A stretch of DNA of 64,000 nucleotides. Origin: Nyssa sinensis (taxonomy: Eukaryota; Streptophyta; Magnoliopsida; Cornales; Nyssaceae). Location: positions 310,001 through 374,000 of the forward strand of contig CM018049.1 in the NCBI GenBank assembly GCA_008638375.1, written 5' to 3'. The position numbers were made by a program, and so were the translations under genes. The first letter of the stretch is position 1, and every line of letters begins with the position of its first letter. The notes under the pieces are model-generated. The model did no database searches. It worked only from the letters and a program-made list of their open reading frames with translations, and had not been told where the DNA came from. Shown one piece after another: positions 50,440 through 61,093 of the stretch.

Positions 50440-51245
50440 TTCCACGTGATGTGCTTGTGTCCTTCGAATTAGGAATTCCGTTCAGTTCGGTTATGTGCTG
50501 TCCGTTAATGATATGTCTGCCTCGATTGATATGTTCCGTCCGGTTCTGACATGTTCCGTCCGTTAATGATGTTAAGTCCGCCTTGATTGATATATGGTCC
50601 AGTTCCGTTATGATCTGTCCGTTAATGATATGTCTTTGTTTTGACTAATGTTTTGTTCTGTTCGATTCTGTTATGTTCCGTTCATTGATAATGTGTCTGC
50701 CTTGATTGATATATGGTCCGGTTCCGTTGTGTATTGTCCGTTGATGATCTGTCTGTCTTGATTGATATATGGTCCGGTTCCGTTGTGTATTGTCCGTTGA
50801 TGATACGTCTGTCTTGATTGAAATATTGTTCAGTCCAGTTATGATTAGTTCCGACAGTGATGTGTCCCTGACTTGATCGTTATATTGTTTCTACTCAGTT
50901 CCGTTATGTTGTCCTGTTCATGATTTGCCTGTGTCCTGATTAGTGTATTGTTTCCGTTTAGTTCCGTTATAATTTTATCCATTCGCGATATGTCTTTGCT
51001 TGACTGATGTATTGTTACCGTCCGATTCCGTTATATTCCGTCCGTTAATGTTATGTCTGCCTCGATTGATATGTTCCGTCCGGTTCCGACATGTTCCGTC
51101 CGTTGATGATCTGTCTGTCTTGATTGATATAAGGTCCAGTTCCGTTATGATTCGTTCCGTTAATGAAGAGTCTGTGTCTTGACCGATATATTAGCAATAG
51201 TTATTGTTCTGACCGATTGGTTATGTCATGTTCCGATCCGTTTGT
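50440..51245. repeat. 56-bp tandem array in LTR-A2
   Basis: Units like TTGATTGATATATGGTCCGG then TTCCGTTGTGTATTGTCCG and TTGATGATCTGTCTG repeat with little change at 50700-50820 and with more change to both sides. It lies at the position of the GAACAG array of the other A2 copy. Confidence 0.85.
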
Positions 51246-51931
51246 ATTGTCTGTTCGATTCTGTTTTATTGTACTAGACTGCTTATGAAATGGATTTATA
51301 AAAATAGTTATTTTTGAAATGACTAAATTATCCCTGTGCCTTGGAAGCACAAAACTGGTTTTGAAACCCATGATAGGGAATCTGTGTTACTCACTGGGCT
51401 TATTTAAGCTCACCCCATTATTCTGATATTTTTCAGGAATTACCTCCATTGGATTAGAAGGTACTATGACATGACGTGAATAGGCCAAGTGGCATCTCAA
51501 GTAAGGATCTGACGGCACTGAATTGTAGAGACTGGTTTATTGTGGACTGAACCTGGTTATTCCGGTGAGTGGTATGTTATGACTGACTTGACTGATATAT
51601 ACTAGATAGACATGGCTCATGGAACTAATGGTACTCTAGAGATATTAGATCTGCTCTGTTGTTATATGATTGATTTTAGATATGCTCTGAGATTAGAATT
51701 GTTGACTGACTGGATTTAGTCTTGCTCTGTGATGCATATTCTTATGATGGATAAGTGAGTTGCATTCCCGTGATACAAAGAAAAGTTTTAAATTCCGCTG
51801 CATCTGACCCTACAGTTGGAGTGCAATTTGTCGGAAAGTTCAGAATTTGCCTTTGGTTGGTCGCGTCGCGACCAACTGGCAGTCACGTCCTCGACATCCG
51901 CGTAGGGTGGGGTTCGGGATGTGACAAGTTC

Positions 51932-52531
51932 CTCATAGAAATAACTCACTAGACGCCAACTCTCATACCCATGGTGAGGGCACATACTCAATAACTCCTT
52001 AAATCTCTCCCAAGACTGATACAAGGTCTCATTGTCCTTTTGTGCAAAGGTGAAAATTTGTCTTTTTAAAGCATTGGTCTTATGTTAGGGAAAGTATTTA
52101 GTAAAGAAAATCTGAGTCATTTCATTTCACGATCCAATCGACCGTGGTCTCTGTGAGTATAGCCAACTCTTAGCTCTATCCTTCAAAGAGAAAGGAAAGA
52201 ACTTAAGTCTCGCAATGTCAACTGTTGCATTTTCACTATGAAAAGTCGCAACTACCTCTTCAAACTCCCTAATGTGCACATATGGATTTTCATTTTTCAA
52301 ACCATGAAATGTAGGAAGTAACTGTATCACCCCCGTTTTAACATCAATTTGACGAGCATTGGGTGAAAACATGATGCATGATGGTGTGGCTGTGCGTGTA
52401 GGGTGGAGGTAATCTTGAAGTGTCCTAGTGGGTTGATCCTCATGTTCACTCATATTTTCAGAATTTGAAGAATTATCAAACAAAAAATTAGAAAAACAAG
52501 AAAAACTAGACTCTAAATCTGACTCTAACAC
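51932..52531 (-). pseudogene. gag: N-terminal gag (capsid) of the Athila-like element
   Basis: The minus-strand frame from 52531 is chosen because it is the first ATG after the leader and is followed by an acidic N-terminus. The capsid (Retrotrans_gag) block includes LPTFHGLKNENPYVHIREFE, LKFFPFSLKDRAKSWLYS and, after a break, IFFTKYFP, the YQSWERFKELL box and the CPHHG motif. An in-frame TGA at 52127-52129 replaces the Trp of the usual S-W-N-E-M motif, and a TAA follows near 52085-52087. The LTR-A2 insertion ends the frame at 51931. Gag builds the particle shell. This copy could only give a short N-terminal peptide. Identification is firm from motif order. Confidence 0.92.
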
Positions 52532-52735
52532 AGAGGCCTACAAGCAAATCGACCTAAAGCATCCCTATACCTATTATGCATGTAAGATAACAATAAAAAA
52601 TAATAAATAAATAAATAAAATACGAAAAGAAAAAATAAAATAAAATAATAATACAGCAAGTAAAAAGAAGGGAACGAAGTTACTGCCTTTGCAAACTGCT
52701 GAAAAGAAAAACTATGTACTGATTCTTCTACTGTC
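52532..52735 (-). other. Leader between PBS and gag of the Athila-like element
   Basis: About 200 bp, A-rich on the plus strand (AATAAATAAATAAAA near 52600). No coding frame is seen. Confidence 0.7.
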
Positions 52736-52753
52736 TCCCCAGCAATGGTGCCA
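52736..52753 (-). promoter_or_regulatory. Primer-binding site, tRNA-Asp type, decayed
   Basis: On the minus strand TGGCACCATTGCTGGGGA starts five bases after the 5' LTR. It matches the 3' end complement of plant tRNA-Asp (TGGCGCCGTTGCCGGGGA) at 15 of 18 positions. All three differences are CpG transitions. Confidence 0.88.
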
Positions 52754-52758
52754 AAATT

Positions 52759-54575
52759 TGATTACGCCCAAAGAATAACGCGATAGTTGTAGTGTAGCTT
52801 TGGGGTGTCGATTCCACAGGGAGACAAAATTAAAAGAATAATAGAAAGAATTTCTGAAACTAAGAAAATAATAGATGATTTATGAGAAAATAAAAATATA
52901 AAAAGTGATTTTAATTACAAATAAAATTAAACAGAGTGATTCACCGGAAAAAAAGTATTCAAATTAACGAACAGTAGAGCGTCGGGAATCCCTTGCACAT
53001 ATCCGGTATTTTAATTATTTTTAATTCACTGATAACTTAATTGAGAATTTAATTCCAAAAATCTCAATCGGAAGATATAGAATTATGAACCAAAATTAAA
53101 CAAAATGTAACCTTTTGAAAAATCATTCAACACTTTTAAATCCCACAAATTGTTATCCACATTGAGAAAACCCAACGATGACAATATACCCAAGGAGCAA
53201 TATTGCAGTAGAGAATTAAATCAATATAAATAATTGATTGATCCAAACATAATCAAAGAATTAATCCATTCAATAAAAAAGCCTGACTGAATCTATAACG
53301 GAATAAACTCTATGATTATTCGGAAAAGAAAACCTAACAATAAATTGTGAATGACAATCAAAGAGTTTAATAAATGAAAATCACGTACATGAATAAAAAA
53401 TAATTAAAAATAATCATCTATGGTTCAAGTTTATCCCTAATCTTACTCAGAAATTTAGTTACCCATACGCACGACAGATAACATAAATCTCATGTAGAAA
53501 CACTGTACCATGAATCGCCTTTGCAGCCGCAGCTCTCTGCCTTTTTTTCTTCACTGTTGCAGCACCCCTGTTCTGTTCTGTTTTCCTGCCCAGCTTTTTT
53601 TCTTTTTAAAATCCCAGCCGCTTCCTCCATTTGTGCCCTAGCCTTTCATCGCCTTAAGCCGCCACACGGACTGCTCCAAACAGCGCCTGGGCTTTCTCTT
53701 GATTCACAAGCCTAAGTCACGCCAGGCCAAACGTGCAGTACCCTACTCTTCTATATTTTTTTCCTTTCATGCAGCCGTGCCAAGCCTTAGTTTGGCTTCT
53801 TGACTTTTTTTTTATTCTTTTTTTTTTCACTTAGATTTCACTTCATGCAGCGGACCCCACTCTTTTTAGACTTTTGCTTCTTTTATTCTCCATGCATGAG
53901 CCACCTTTTTGACTGTTTTCTTTATTTCTTCTTCTCTTCATCTCCTGTTCAGGTATCCAACGCATGCCCCCTTTAATTCTTTTTTTTCTTGACTTGCCAG
54001 TTACTCCATCCCACACACAACTGGCAGCGCCAATCTTTAAGCCCCTTTTCCTATTAAATAACGACTGAATCTTGATTCGAGCTCTTCACGGAAGTTGTAT
54101 CCCTGGATGTGTAGATAATTTTAGGCTTAAAAATCACCTGATTTGGACTCCAGAAGGTCAGGTTATGACCCCTTGAAGTTTGCTGGTCGGATAGAAATCC
54201 AGCTTTCTAGGACTGACTTTAAAAGAGTGTTTGGAGGCTCAAAGGAACTCGGAGTTTTGCAAACCATACCTTTCTGAAAAGCTTAAAACGTCCTCTAAAA
54301 ACTTCATGAAGACCACTTTCTCATTCTAAAACTCTAGTGCCATCCAAATCTCAGTTGAAGCTCCATGAATTGAATCTGCCTAAAAGCTAAAAATTGCACA
54401 ATATACTCACTAATTCAATAAATATATCAATCAACTCATTTAAACAGAAAATATTTCAAAAAACTAAATATAAATGAATTAAAAATATTAAACATTATGC
54501 TATAATAATAGGGTCACATTTTAACATTTTAATCTAATAATAGGGTATTTGGAGTGCACTTTCGTGCACTCATCA
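52759..54575 (-). repeat. 5' LTR of the Athila-like element (1.82 kb)
   Basis: In the sense direction it begins TGATGAGTGCACG and ends GGGCGTAATCA, and the PBS follows. It is followed on the right by the duplicated AATTG. It aligns along its length with the 3' LTR. The Phe/Leu-rich open frames (around 53521 here and 31727 in the 3' LTR) are a T-rich shadow shared by both LTRs. Confidence 0.93.
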
Positions 54576-56076
54576 AATTGTAAAATGTGTTTATTTAAAT
54601 GTCTAGTTTTTTATACGATTCTTATTTCAAGCATACCTATCTCTTATTGAAACATTATACTAAATATCTTCTTTTGAAATGAATGTTTCTCATTCAAGCT
54701 ATTTTTAAGTGATCTTGAAAAGCATCTGCTTGAAAAACAAAGTTTTAAATGCTTCTGTTTGCTAACTGGTAACGCAAAATAAGCACTCATATTTAGTATT
54801 TCATTCGGAACTCACTTTTATAATTCCTGCAAGAAGGCTAGAGATATCTCTTGTTTAGGTCGCCTATATATATTATACTGACCTCCTATTATGCTTAGAG
54901 TCCATATCAATATAGATTGTCATGTAAAGTGAAAGATGATAAGTTATGAAATGGAAAAAGGTTTTTGAACCCCCATTTGTATGAAAAGGGTAATTTTATC
55001 CTCCTGATTTATGATAAAGAGTTTTACCCTCCTCATTAAAGAAAAGGATTTCCAATCCTCGTGCTTTATAAGAAAAGTGTTTTACACTCCTAATTTATGA
55101 TATAGGGTTTTATCGTCCTATTTAATGAAAAAGATTTCTAATCCTCGTGATTTATAAGTAAAGTGTTTTACACCTTATGATATAGGGTTTTACCCTCATG
55201 TTTAATGAAAAAGGATTTCTAATCCTCGTGCTTTATAAGAAAAGTGTTTTACACTTATGATCCAATAAAGGATTTATTTACTATGTTTTATGTGAAAAAC
55301 TAAATGTCTACGTTTTGTGCCACAAATGGAAATTATGCCATGTGTTTAAAAATGATCTACTGTACTTGAATCATCCAAAAGTGTTTATGTTTTATGTTAA
55401 TGTTTCAAGTTTATGTGCTTAAATGCTTTACGATTCAAGTATTCATGTTCTGTATCAAAATTTAATTAGTCGATAACATACTTTTATCATGAAATACTTT
55501 ATACTTCAAAACACTATAGGTTGAAAAACCCATGACAAGGTACTGGAATTACTCACGAAGTTTTCACAAAGCTCACATGGATATTACCCATGATATTGTA
55601 GGTAAACAAGTAAAGTATGAAGTTTTGATAAGAAAGTGGGGTATGGGACCCACAACTATAGTGAAGTGTAATGAATTGAAGTGTACATGAAGAATGAGAC
55701 TCATAGTTAGTGTAAGTATGAAGTTCAGATGTGTACAATATGTGAACATGAGGTGTGGGACTCATAGTTAGCGTAAGTATAAAGTTCAGATATGTACGAG
55801 ATGTGAACGTGGTGCATGGGACCCACTATTAATATGATCAGGAACTAGCAAGGACTAATGTTGTGAAGTATTCAAACTTGAGGAAAGTAATGTAATATTA
55901 ATGAATGTAATGTTTCAAAAAAAAATTAGCCTATTTAGATACTTGAAGGACGAATGTAACATATATGATTGCTTCTGCTGTGATATTTAAGTTTGTTGTG
56001 ATGTGTAATTGTATAGATTTTGGTTAAGCATACTTACATCCCTTAATTCACATAAGGTAGGTTTCAGGATATGAAA
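54576..56076 (+). mobile_element. Last piece of the 8433 LTR-A copy
   Basis: Contains three units of about 83 bp (AATCCTCGTGCTTTATAAG at about 55054, 55140 and 55220) and two units of about 70 bp with GACTCATAGTTAG (about 55698 and 55768). It ends at the decayed terminus before ATATG. Confidence 0.8.
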
Positions 56077-56081
56077 ATATG

Positions 56082-56184
56082 GATAGTTGCTGAAATATTT
56101 TGCAAACGTATTTTAGCATGAAGTTTATATGCCATATAATATTGAAAGTTCATGACACATAGTCATGCCTGTTGGGGGGTTAAG
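56082..56184 (+). mobile_element. Fragment 3 of the oldest LTR-A copy
   Basis: Short host stretch between two insertions. Its last 25 bases (56160-56184) are repeated at 60335-60360 on the far side of the next LTR-A. Confidence 0.6.
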
Positions 56185-57899
56185 TCATCACTTCCTGAAA
56201 CCTACCCCATGTGGATTAGGGAATGCGAGTAACGTAACTAGAATCCATACAATTACACATCACAACAAACTTAAATATTACAGTGGGAAACAATCACAGA
56301 TGTTACATCTATTCATCAAGTATCTAAATAGGCTAGATTTTTTTTAAAACAATACATTCATCAACATTACATTACTTACATCAAATTTGAATACTTCAAA
56401 ACATTGGTCCTTTTTAGTTCCTAATCACATCAACTATGGGTCCCATATCCCACGTTCACATCTCATACATATTTGAACTTCATGCTTACGCTAATTATGA
56501 GTCCCATACCTCACGTTCACACCTTGCACATATCTAAACTTCATACTTACTCTAACTGTGAGTCCCATACCTCACGTACACTTCAATTCATTGCACTTCA
56601 CTATAGTTGTGGGTCCTATACCCTACTTTCTTATCAGAACTTCATACTTTACTTCTTTACCGAAAATATCATAGGTAATATCCATGTGAGCTTTATGAAA
56701 AGCTCATGAGTAATTTTAGTACCTTGTCATGAGTTTTTCAACGGATAACATTTTGAAGCAAAAGGTATCTCATTACAAAAATATGCTATCGATTGATCAT
56801 ATTTCAATACAGAACATGAATTCTTGAATCATTAAGAATTTAAGCACATATACTTGAAACAATAACTTAAAATAGAAGCATTCCAGAATGTTTCAAGTAA
56901 AACACATCATTTCTTAAACACATAGAAAAATTACCATTTGTGGCACAAAAGGTAGACATTTAGTTCTTCACATAAAACATAATGCATAAATTCTTTGTCA
57001 GACCAGGAATGTAAAACAATTTACTTATAAATCATAAGGATTAGAAATCATTTTCATTAAACAGGAGGGTAAAACCCTATATCTTAAATCATGAGGATAA
57101 GTTATCCTTTCCATAAAAATGGGAGTTCAAAAATCTTCTTCCATTTCATAACTTATCATCTTTTCACTTTACACGAGAATCGGTATTGATCCAAACTCTA
57201 TGCTTAATAGGAGGCCAATCTAATATATATACAGGACCTAAACAAGAAAGATCTCTATTCTTCTTGTTGGCATTATAGGAGTGAGTCCCAAAGGAAACTA
57301 TAAATAGGAGAGCTTATGCACTAATTGTCTTGCGTTATTGGTTCACAAACAGAAGCATTTAAAAATTTTCTTTTCAAATATATGTTTTTTAGGAGTACTT
57401 AAACATAGCTTGACTGAGAAACATTCTTTTTGAAAATAAGATATTTATCACAACTTTTGAAAACAGAGATAGGCATGCTTGAAATAAGGGTCGTATAAAC
57501 AACTTATATTTAAATAAGCATATTTTGCAATTCACGATAGTACTTTAAAAAATAAATAGGAAGCATGCTTAAAACATGAGTCGTGTAAATAATCAGACTT
57601 TGAATCAAAACATTTCATAAATCATAGCGTTAAATTCTCTACTTCAAAATACATGATTAATCACCTGTGGTCCAGAATCGATAGTCCTTTGCTTAATTGA
57701 CTTGCCTAGGCACTTGTCTTATCCTTATTTCCCTGCTGGTGATCCTAAATCATAGTTCAAAATACATTGATACTATATCAGTACACAACTTAACTTAAGT
57801 TTTTGCCTATTTGGTGTTCCTAACCTTTTATGGACTTAATCTTACTGTTTAGAATTCCCTCATGATATTTAATTAGGGTTCCTAACACTTCGCAATTCA

Positions 57900-58470
57900 A
57901 CGTGTGCTTTACATTAGCCTTTAGGGGCATTTTGGTCATTTTTTATTTACATCTTATATTGTTCGATTCATTATTTGCCTAAACAGACTTCGTTTTTGAG
58001 TTCAAATGATCCTTAAAATAGTAATATAGGTCTTTTAACTTCATCTATACTTTTCTAGTAGCTTCATTAAATCTTAAGGACGTATTCATTATTTTTTAGT
58101 TTGTTACCGGGTCTTATTTTTCTCAAAGGATGTCACTGGTAAGTCTGGAATGTCAAAGATAATAAATTTAAGCTTTTTCAGATCTTAATTTACTTATTTA
58201 TAACTTATATTAAGTCTAGGAGACTTTCATAATTTTGCACTTTCACGTGTCCTATTTTTTGGTACCTAATTTGGTAATATGGACCTCATCGTTGAGTCTA
58301 GAATGTCGAAGAAAGTCATAATAAGCCCTCTCTAACACTCAATTGGCTTCGAGTGTCACTAAAGGCAAAATGATAATTATTACATTTTATGTGTCCTAAT
58401 TTTTGGGATTTCATTTCGTAAAATGGACCCTGCCATTGGGTCCAGAACATTGAGAAATGCTAGTGTGGAT
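57900..58470. repeat. Hairpin-module array in the 56185 LTR-A copy
   Basis: Several decayed modules and one perfect TGGACCC/GGGTCCA hairpin at 58424-58444. Confidence 0.65.
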
Positions 58471-59828
58471 GCCTTTTTTACTTTATTTGGACACACATAT
58501 CATTTAATTAAATTAATTTAAATATGATATATATATATATTTATGGAATATTTTACCATAATATCACGTGGCTTAGTGGAAGAACATGTGCATTTGTGCA
58601 TGTGTGGTACACGGTTCAAGTCTAGAGAGAAGCTTTTTTTATTTTTTGAATTTTCTCAATCCGAACAGCGGATAACATCACAGAACAAAGATAGGATATC
58701 CCTATTCTAAATTTGGTTATTAATTAGAGCCCCTAACCCTATAACAAAACAACCCCTTTCTAATTTTAAAACATTTTAAAGCCCCCTAAAACATCGCCAT
58801 TTTAATAAAAAGCAGACCCATTTATACATTCGGTTAGGACCCGAACCGAGGCCCAACCCGAATAGGGCACTGTTCATTGTCTTCTCGATGAGAACATCAT
58901 TATAGCCCTAATTTCTTCAAAATTTTAGAGCTAATTTCATACATTTTAAGGCATTTTCTTGGTCTATTTTCGACGTGTATCATCTCTATAGATGATTAGA
59001 AACATTTTGGCATTCATTTGGGAGATTGAAATGAGCTGAAAAGCTCAGTAGAGCTTTCATGGATTTTTTGAATAATTTTTTAGTACACGTTCATCTCTCC
59101 ACCAAAATCAACAAGGTTTGGCCTATTGTGACCCTCTCTCATCATAAGGTTTCACATTTCGTTCAAAATTATGAGTTTAAAGTTCATTTAGTGAATTCGG
59201 TTTAGGAAGCCATGATCTTCAAGTTAGGTTTTCTCTTTCATCTTAGGTCTGTTTAACCTAATTTTTATTGTTTTAGGTTCGTTGGCACATCTAGTTTCAG
59301 TTCCATATCATAGAACTTCATTTATCTCTTATCAGTTCAGACTTATATTCAAAGGTCCCAACCATGGCAGTTTGTGGTTTTTCACTATTCCAGACTCTCT
59401 TAGGTCCTGTTTCTAGTCCTAGGTTAATGAATATCCATATAAAAGTTCATATATACAATTCAAAGTGATTTAAACTATGAAAATCTAAAATTATTTCTAG
59501 AGAGGAAATTTTACTTGTATTCTTACTCTCTTCGATTTTAGCCCTTCTTCCTTTCCACGGTTGCATCATTATTTCCCCTTTCCTTTTTCATATTCATCTC
59601 TTTGTTCAGCTTTTTTAAGGCTTAATAGTATGTATATTTATACAATGAAATTTTGCCCCATCGCCCCTCTTTCGCTTTCTTCTCAACCATATCCTTTTCC
59701 TCTAGTCTTGTTCTTCTATTAGGACGGCAGTAGTGCTACAATGCAGCATTCATATCCTTCTTCTTTCTTCTTCTTCAAGTTACTGAGGGGGCAACCTTCT
59801 TGCCTCCCCCTTCCCCCAATCACAAACA

Positions 59829-60070
59829 CACACTCTTTACTTCACACACACACACACACACACCTCACACCTTAAGCGCGCACACACCCTCACACATGCA
59901 CGGACACACACACACAAATATATATATATATATATACATATTTATATATTTCCAAAAATATATAAATATATGAATACAATTTTCCATGTGTATATATGCA
60001 CACACATGTATTCCTTGTCATTCCCATGATGTATCGGTCACGCACATCATTTTATATATATATATATACA
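59829..60070. repeat. CA and TA microsatellite block
   Basis: CACACA runs followed by TATATA runs at the sense start side of the LTR. Confidence 0.9.
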
Positions 60071-60334
60071 TGTGTTTTTCATGCATTCTCTTTATTTTAT
60101 TTTAGAAATGAGATAATTAATTAATCCCTGATGTATAATTTTCCCCTTTTTGGTTGGTGGTGCATTAGGTCATTTAGTCCCACTAACCTGGGTTAGATTA
60201 GTCTTACCTGTAATTGGATTAGACTACTAGTCTTTTATTCGTATTGTCACATATTGGGCCCTCAAGGGTTTTCATTAAGGCTATCCTTGGTACACTACAT
60301 TAAATTACCCAATTTATTAGGTCGGGGTGTTACA

Positions 60335-61093
60335 TAGTCATGCCTGGTTGGGGGGTTAAGCCAATCTAGCCATGTAAGCCCAGAGCTCTAAATTATATCT
60401 AGTCGGATAGGTGACTACCTATGGGTCCTACAGGACAAAGCTAATGAAATGTTGGCATATATTATTTCATCACTCAAAGTTTACAAGCACAACCTTATAT
60501 TATCATGATTTATCTTGCAAAATGATCTAGCATAAGAACTTACGTGTTTTACTACATGTTTTATCTATAGTTGTATGTAAATGATTTATTGATGCTAGTA
60601 GCTTTCATTACAAGCTTATTTTAATTGCTATCCATGGAAGTAATAAAATTTTCAAAAAGGTTTCCTCTAAAACCCCACGATAGGGAACTTGTGTTACTCA
60701 TGAACTTTTCACAAAGCTCATAGGGTTTTATCCTACATATTTTAGGTGAAAATTTTGGTAGTACTGCTTAAAGAGATGGGATGGAATTACAACTGTTTTG
60801 GGAAAGATGACGACTTTGGCTAGCTTAGAATTTTGTAGTAGAATGCCAAAGAAATTTGTAGGCTATAGTTTTTAGACTTTATTATATTTTGATAGTTACA
60901 TTTTTTGTTATGCTCTGCCATATTTCATTTTTTACTGCTATGTATAATTGTGAATGCATGAAATCATGTACCAGTCAAGAAGCCTAGAGTTAGACACGCC
61001 ATCAATATACTAAATAGAGTTAGTGTATTGGCATAGTACCTAACTGGCCAATCATTATCCTAATCTACACAGGGTGGGTTCTGAGATGTGATA
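60335..61093 (+). mobile_element. Fragment 4 and 3' end of the oldest LTR-A copy
   Basis: Ends CACAGGGTGGGTTCTGAGATGTGATA, the decayed sense 3' terminus of LTR-A. Most of it is the reverse complement of 61565-62309. Confidence 0.75.

Larger units (their letters stand above)
46520..51926 (+). mobile_element. Solo LTR, family LTR-A2 (5.41 kb), TSD AGTTC
   Basis: Runs TGTAACACCCCGACTC...GGGTTCGGGATGTGACA between AGTTC at 46515-46519 and 51927-51931, interrupting gag. It is the reverse orientation of the copy at 34551 and collinear with it. It has an exon-1 donor at 47498/47499 (GAG|GTAAAC), a 2.49-kb intron, exon 2 at 49991-50062, hairpin modules, about 135-bp units and a 56-bp tandem array. 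No internal coding region. Confidence 0.93.
27013..54575 (-). mobile_element. Athila/Tat-like Ty3/gypsy element, defective, TSD AATTG
   Basis: AATTG at 27008-27012 and 54576-54580 flanks TGATTACG...CACTCATCA. In the minus direction the order is 5' LTR (54575-52759), PBS (52753-52736), gag, protease, a pre-RT/integrase-tail fusion, a noncoding 3' region, PPT (32796-32780) and 3' LTR (32779-27013). Four LTR-A copies sit inside at 27770, 34551, 41352 and 46520. Without them and their duplications the element is only about 8.4 kb. The two LTRs show about 15 visible differences in their first roughly 290 aligned bases, so it is not a recent insertion. RT, RNase H and most of integrase are missing, so it cannot be autonomous. 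Confidence 0.93.
8433..56076 (+). mobile_element. LTR-A1 solo LTR split by three insertions, TSD ATATG
   Basis: Begins TGTAACACCTCGACC at 8433 and ends GGTTTCAGGATATGAAA at 56076, a decayed form of GGTTTCGGGTCGTGACA. ATATG is present on both sides (8428-8432 and 56077-56081). Its own sequence is 8433-8626, 11584-12655, 25497-27012 and 54581-56076, about 4.3 kb in total. The rest is LTR-B at 8627, LTR-A at 12656 and the Athila-like element at 27013, each with matching 5-bp duplications. It is the same subfamily as the copy that starts at 62310: the blocks near 12330-12480 and 63390-63520 align. Confidence 0.85.
56185..60334 (-). mobile_element. LTR-A1 solo LTR (4.15 kb) flanked by 25-bp direct repeats
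   Basis: The start is decayed (CATCACTTCCTGAAACC for TGTCACGACCCGAAACC) and the end is GGTCGGGGTGTTACA. The flanks are not a 5-bp duplication but 25/26-bp near-identical direct repeats beginning TAGTCATGCCTG. It contains a TGGACCC/GGGTCCA hairpin at 58424-58444 and CA/TA microsatellites at 59829-60070. Confidence 0.8.

Noticed and set aside
50440..51245. CRISPR-like or satellite array because of the regular 56-bp units.
   Set aside because: Units are contiguous with no unique spacers, occur once inside an LTR, and the context is a plant nuclear element.
34551..51926. The two 5.4-5.5 kb A2 copies as the two LTRs of one element.
   Set aside because: They are in opposite orientation, have different 5-bp duplications, and each interrupts the Athila-like reading frame separately.
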